From an uncultured Bacilli bacterium (lineage in GTDB: Bacteria > Bacillota_I > Bacilli_A > RFN20 > DUOF01): 7,982 nt of DNA. Shown here piece after piece: positions 6,251 through 7,982 of this stretch (positions are counted from its first letter, which is position 1; every line of letters begins with the position of its first letter). The position numbers and the translations under genes are program-made. The notes under the pieces are model-generated. The model searched no databases, was not told where the DNA came from, and was given only the letters and a program-made list of their open reading frames with translations. The stretch spans positions 1 through 7,982 of the forward strand of contig CAKORZ010000062.1 of the NCBI GenBank assembly GCA_934101685.1, in the 5' to 3' direction.

Positions 6251-7396
6251 AAAAGTAATACTTGCTCTATAGTTAGGATTAATATCTTTTAATTCTTTAT
6301 TTATTAAATTATATAGTTCTTCATTACTATATTTAAAATCAAATGGGACTTGTAAATCAAAACATATGCAAGTTCTATTTTTTTTATCATGTACTTTTAA
6401 TTCATGGAATTTTAAATTATTATCTATTCCCTTTATTATTACTTTTACTTTATCATGTATTTCAGTTAATAATGCATCATTTAATAATATTGGATCAATA
6501 TGTATTACTAATTCAACATTAAACATTTTTCTAATTCTCTTTTCCATTGAATCCACTACACTATGTGCATCCACTAAAGACATAGAGCTATCCATCTCAG
6601 CATGCAAGCTCATATACACTTCTCCATTACCATAATAATGAAATAAAGTATCATGCACATCTAAAATCTTTTCATCCTTTAATACTTCTTTTATTATCTT
6701 ATCTATTAATTCTTTGTCTGGAGTTCCTCCAATTAACTTATCTATTGTTTCTTTAATTAAAGAAATACCACTTATTAATATATAGGTAGATACCGCTAGT
6801 CCTAAATATCCATCTATATTAAAATCAAATATTTTTCCAATAAATAATCCTAAAATTATAAATGAAGTTGTTATTACATCATTAAATGAATCTTTTGCAC
6901 TTGCTTTTAAAGATATTGAATTAATGATTTTACTTGTTTTATTGTAAAAAAGTCCCATCCATACTTTCACTAAAACTGTAATGCATAAGATTATTAATGT
7001 TATATAACTAAACTCTACAGGTGAAGGACTAATAACCTTTTTAAAACTAGATATACCTAATTCTACCCCTACTAGTAAAATAATAAATGCTATTACAAAA
7101 GCACATATGTACTCTATTCTTTGATGCCCATATGGATGTTCTTTATCTGCTGGTTTAGATGACATTTTAAAACCAATGCTAGTAATAATGGAACTTGAAG
7201 CGTCACTTAAGTTATTAAAAGCATCACTAATAATAGCTACACTTGAAGTAATAAGAGCAATTGTTATTTTAGTTATGAATAAAGTAATATTTAAAATAAT
7301 ACCTGTTATACCTGCAAGTAAACCATACCTTTTAATAACCTTATTATCTTTAGTATTTTTATAATTCTTCACAAATAATTTATATAAAAAATTCAT
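6239..7396 (-). CDS. Cation diffusion facilitator (CDF) family metal exporter, Mn2+-type site residues
   Basis: Six-helix membrane antiporter that moves divalent metal out of the cytosol, 385 residues. Helices fall at about 26-47, 51-76, 95-117, 128-150, 163-186 and 195-213. Helix 2 has DAFNNLSD (D58, N61, D65) and helix 5 has DSFND (D169, D173). This N-x3-D plus D-x3-D set resembles the manganese exporter MntE of streptococci and lacks the His of Zn2+-type transporters. The family motif KPADKEHPYGHQRIE is at 81-95. The cytosolic dimerisation domain is about 220-302 (GTPDKELI to HIDPI). An extra segment of about 80 residues (304-385) may form a second, degenerate domain of the same fold, as in some clostridial CDF proteins. 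The start overlaps the cca stop as ATGA, with AGAGGGA about six bases upstream, so translation is probably coupled. The Mn2+ assignment is inference. Confidence 0.92.
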   Translation of the reverse strand: MNFLYKLFVKNYKNTKDNKVIKRYGLLAGITGIILNITLFITKITIALITSSVAIISDAFNNLSDASSSIITSIGFKMSSKPADKEHPYGHQRIEYICAFVIAFIILLVGVELGISSFKKVISPSPVEFSYITLIILCITVLVKVWMGLFYNKTSKIINSISLKASAKDSFNDVITTSFIILGLFIGKIFDFNIDGYLGLAVSTYILISGISLIKETIDKLIGGTPDKELIDKIIKEVLKDEKILDVHDTLFHYYGNGEVYMSLHAEMDSSMSLVDAHSVVDSMEKRIRKMFNVELVIHIDPILLNDALLTEIHDKVKVIIKGIDNNLKFHELKVHDKKNRTCICFDLQVPFDFKYSNEELYNLINKELKDINPNYRASITFDKD

Positions 7397-7982
7397 AGTC
7401 TTCCCTCTATTTCATTTAAATAATTAAGTAGTTCATTTTTACTATTACAACACTTATCTTCAATAACTGCTTCTAGTAATAAGTTTAAATACTTACCTAT
7501 TTTATCCTCTTTTATATTAAGTTTCAATAAATCATTACCATTTATATCTAGCATTTTCAAATTATAACATTCCTTATTTAACTCTATTTCTTTTAATATC
7601 TCAAATATTTCTTTATTTTCATTTAAATAGCTACATTTAAAATATAATAAATTATAAATATTTTCATAACCATATTTATTTAATTTATATTTCAAATTAA
7701 TTTTATCGTTAATAAAATCTATATCCTTATTAACTAAATATTTATTATTAATTTTAATGTCACTATAATAAAAGAATAAAGCTTCTTTTTCTATAATACT
7801 CATATTATCTTTAAATAAATTAATTTTTAATTCATTTAGTTTAAAAACATCTTTAAATACTTTTTCATATTCTTTTAGTATTTTTAAATAACTATTACCT
7901 TCTAGAATACCTATTAACTCTTTATGTAAAGTAGTAAGACTTATATCATTTAAAAAATGATAGTTTTTAAATATCGCTTTAC
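7393..7982 (-). CDS. cca: CCA tRNA nucleotidyltransferase, C-terminal part (runs off right edge)
   Basis: The frame is open from the right edge to TGA at 7395-7393, giving about 196 codons. The Met at 7803 is internal: the upstream codons continue the same protein. The enzyme adds or repairs the 3' CCA end of tRNAs. The segment NDISLTTLHKELIGIL fits the start of the RNA-binding neck domain that follows the catalytic head in class II enzymes (family form NISxERIRDELxKIL). Near the end, MLDINGNDLLKL followed by IGKYLNLLLEAVIEDK matches the highly conserved LxINGNDLI...IGxxLxxLLExVLEG tail. The nucleotidyltransferase head with its GxS and DxD motifs is outside the window, so activity cannot be judged. 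The C-terminus is very rich in Lys, Asn and Ile, reflecting base composition. It overlaps the metal exporter by four bases, forming an operon. Confidence 0.85.
   Translation of the reverse strand, partial: KAIFKNYHFLNDISLTTLHKELIGILEGNSYLKILKEYEKVFKDVFKLNELKINLFKDNMSIIEKEALFFYYSDIKINNKYLVNKDIDFINDKINLKYKLNKYGYENIYNLLYFKCSYLNENKEIFEILKEIELNKECYNLKMLDINGNDLLKLNIKEDKIGKYLNLLLEAVIEDKCCNSKNELLNYLNEIEGRL

Noticed and set aside
7393..7395. TGA read as Trp (Mycoplasma-type code)
   Set aside because: The Trp codon checked is TGG, and TGA closes cca exactly at the downstream start codon, so the standard bacterial code fits.
7393..7803. A separate small gene of 136 codons starting at the Met at 7803
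   Set aside because: The frame stays open to the window edge, and the upstream residues match the neck domain of the CCA-adding enzyme. This is an internal Met of a larger gene.

Overview
The window is very AT-rich. Genes are packed tightly on both strands, Shine-Dalgarno sites are of the AGGTGA/GGAGG type, and codons strongly favour A/T in the third position. TGG encodes Trp (for example W136 of TrkH) and TGA ends the cca frame, so the standard bacterial code fits and the Mycoplasma UGA-Trp code does not. Together with an IspH protein (MEP isoprenoid pathway), this suggests a low-GC Bacillota (Bacilli-like or Mollicutes-related) bacterium, perhaps an uncultured gut lineage. The taxonomic placement is inference.

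Left part (1-4725, all minus strand). In transcription order this holds an FAD-dependent dehydrogenase of the COG2509 type, trkA and trkH, with 11- and 12-nt gaps. They look like one operon read from a promoter near 4749-4777 and ending at a small hairpin just after trkH (369-388). Beyond it, in the same direction, lies the N-terminal part of a membrane-anchored alkaline phosphatase that runs off the left edge. TrkA (two RCK modules) and TrkH (four P-loops) together make a complete potassium uptake system.

Middle (4726-6242). A 105-114 bp divergent promoter region separates the dehydrogenase from ispH on the plus strand. It carries a perfect 10-bp inverted repeat lying between the two predicted transcription starts, so a shared DNA-level operator is possible. 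ispH is followed by a three-helix membrane protein of unknown function. That gene has its own consensus-like promoter embedded in the ispH stop region.

Right part (6239-7982, minus strand). The C-terminal half of the CCA-adding enzyme (cca) enters from the right edge. It overlaps by four bases (ATGA) with a cation diffusion facilitator whose metal-site residues resemble Mn2+ exporters. The facilitator converges on the unknown membrane gene so closely that their stop codons overlap.

Most genes are housekeeping or ion-homeostasis functions. I see no phage, transposon, CRISPR array, tRNA or rRNA, and no clear novel multi-gene system. The points most worth a second look are the divergent palindromic promoter region, the extra cysteines in IspH and in the FAD protein, and the unknown membrane protein.
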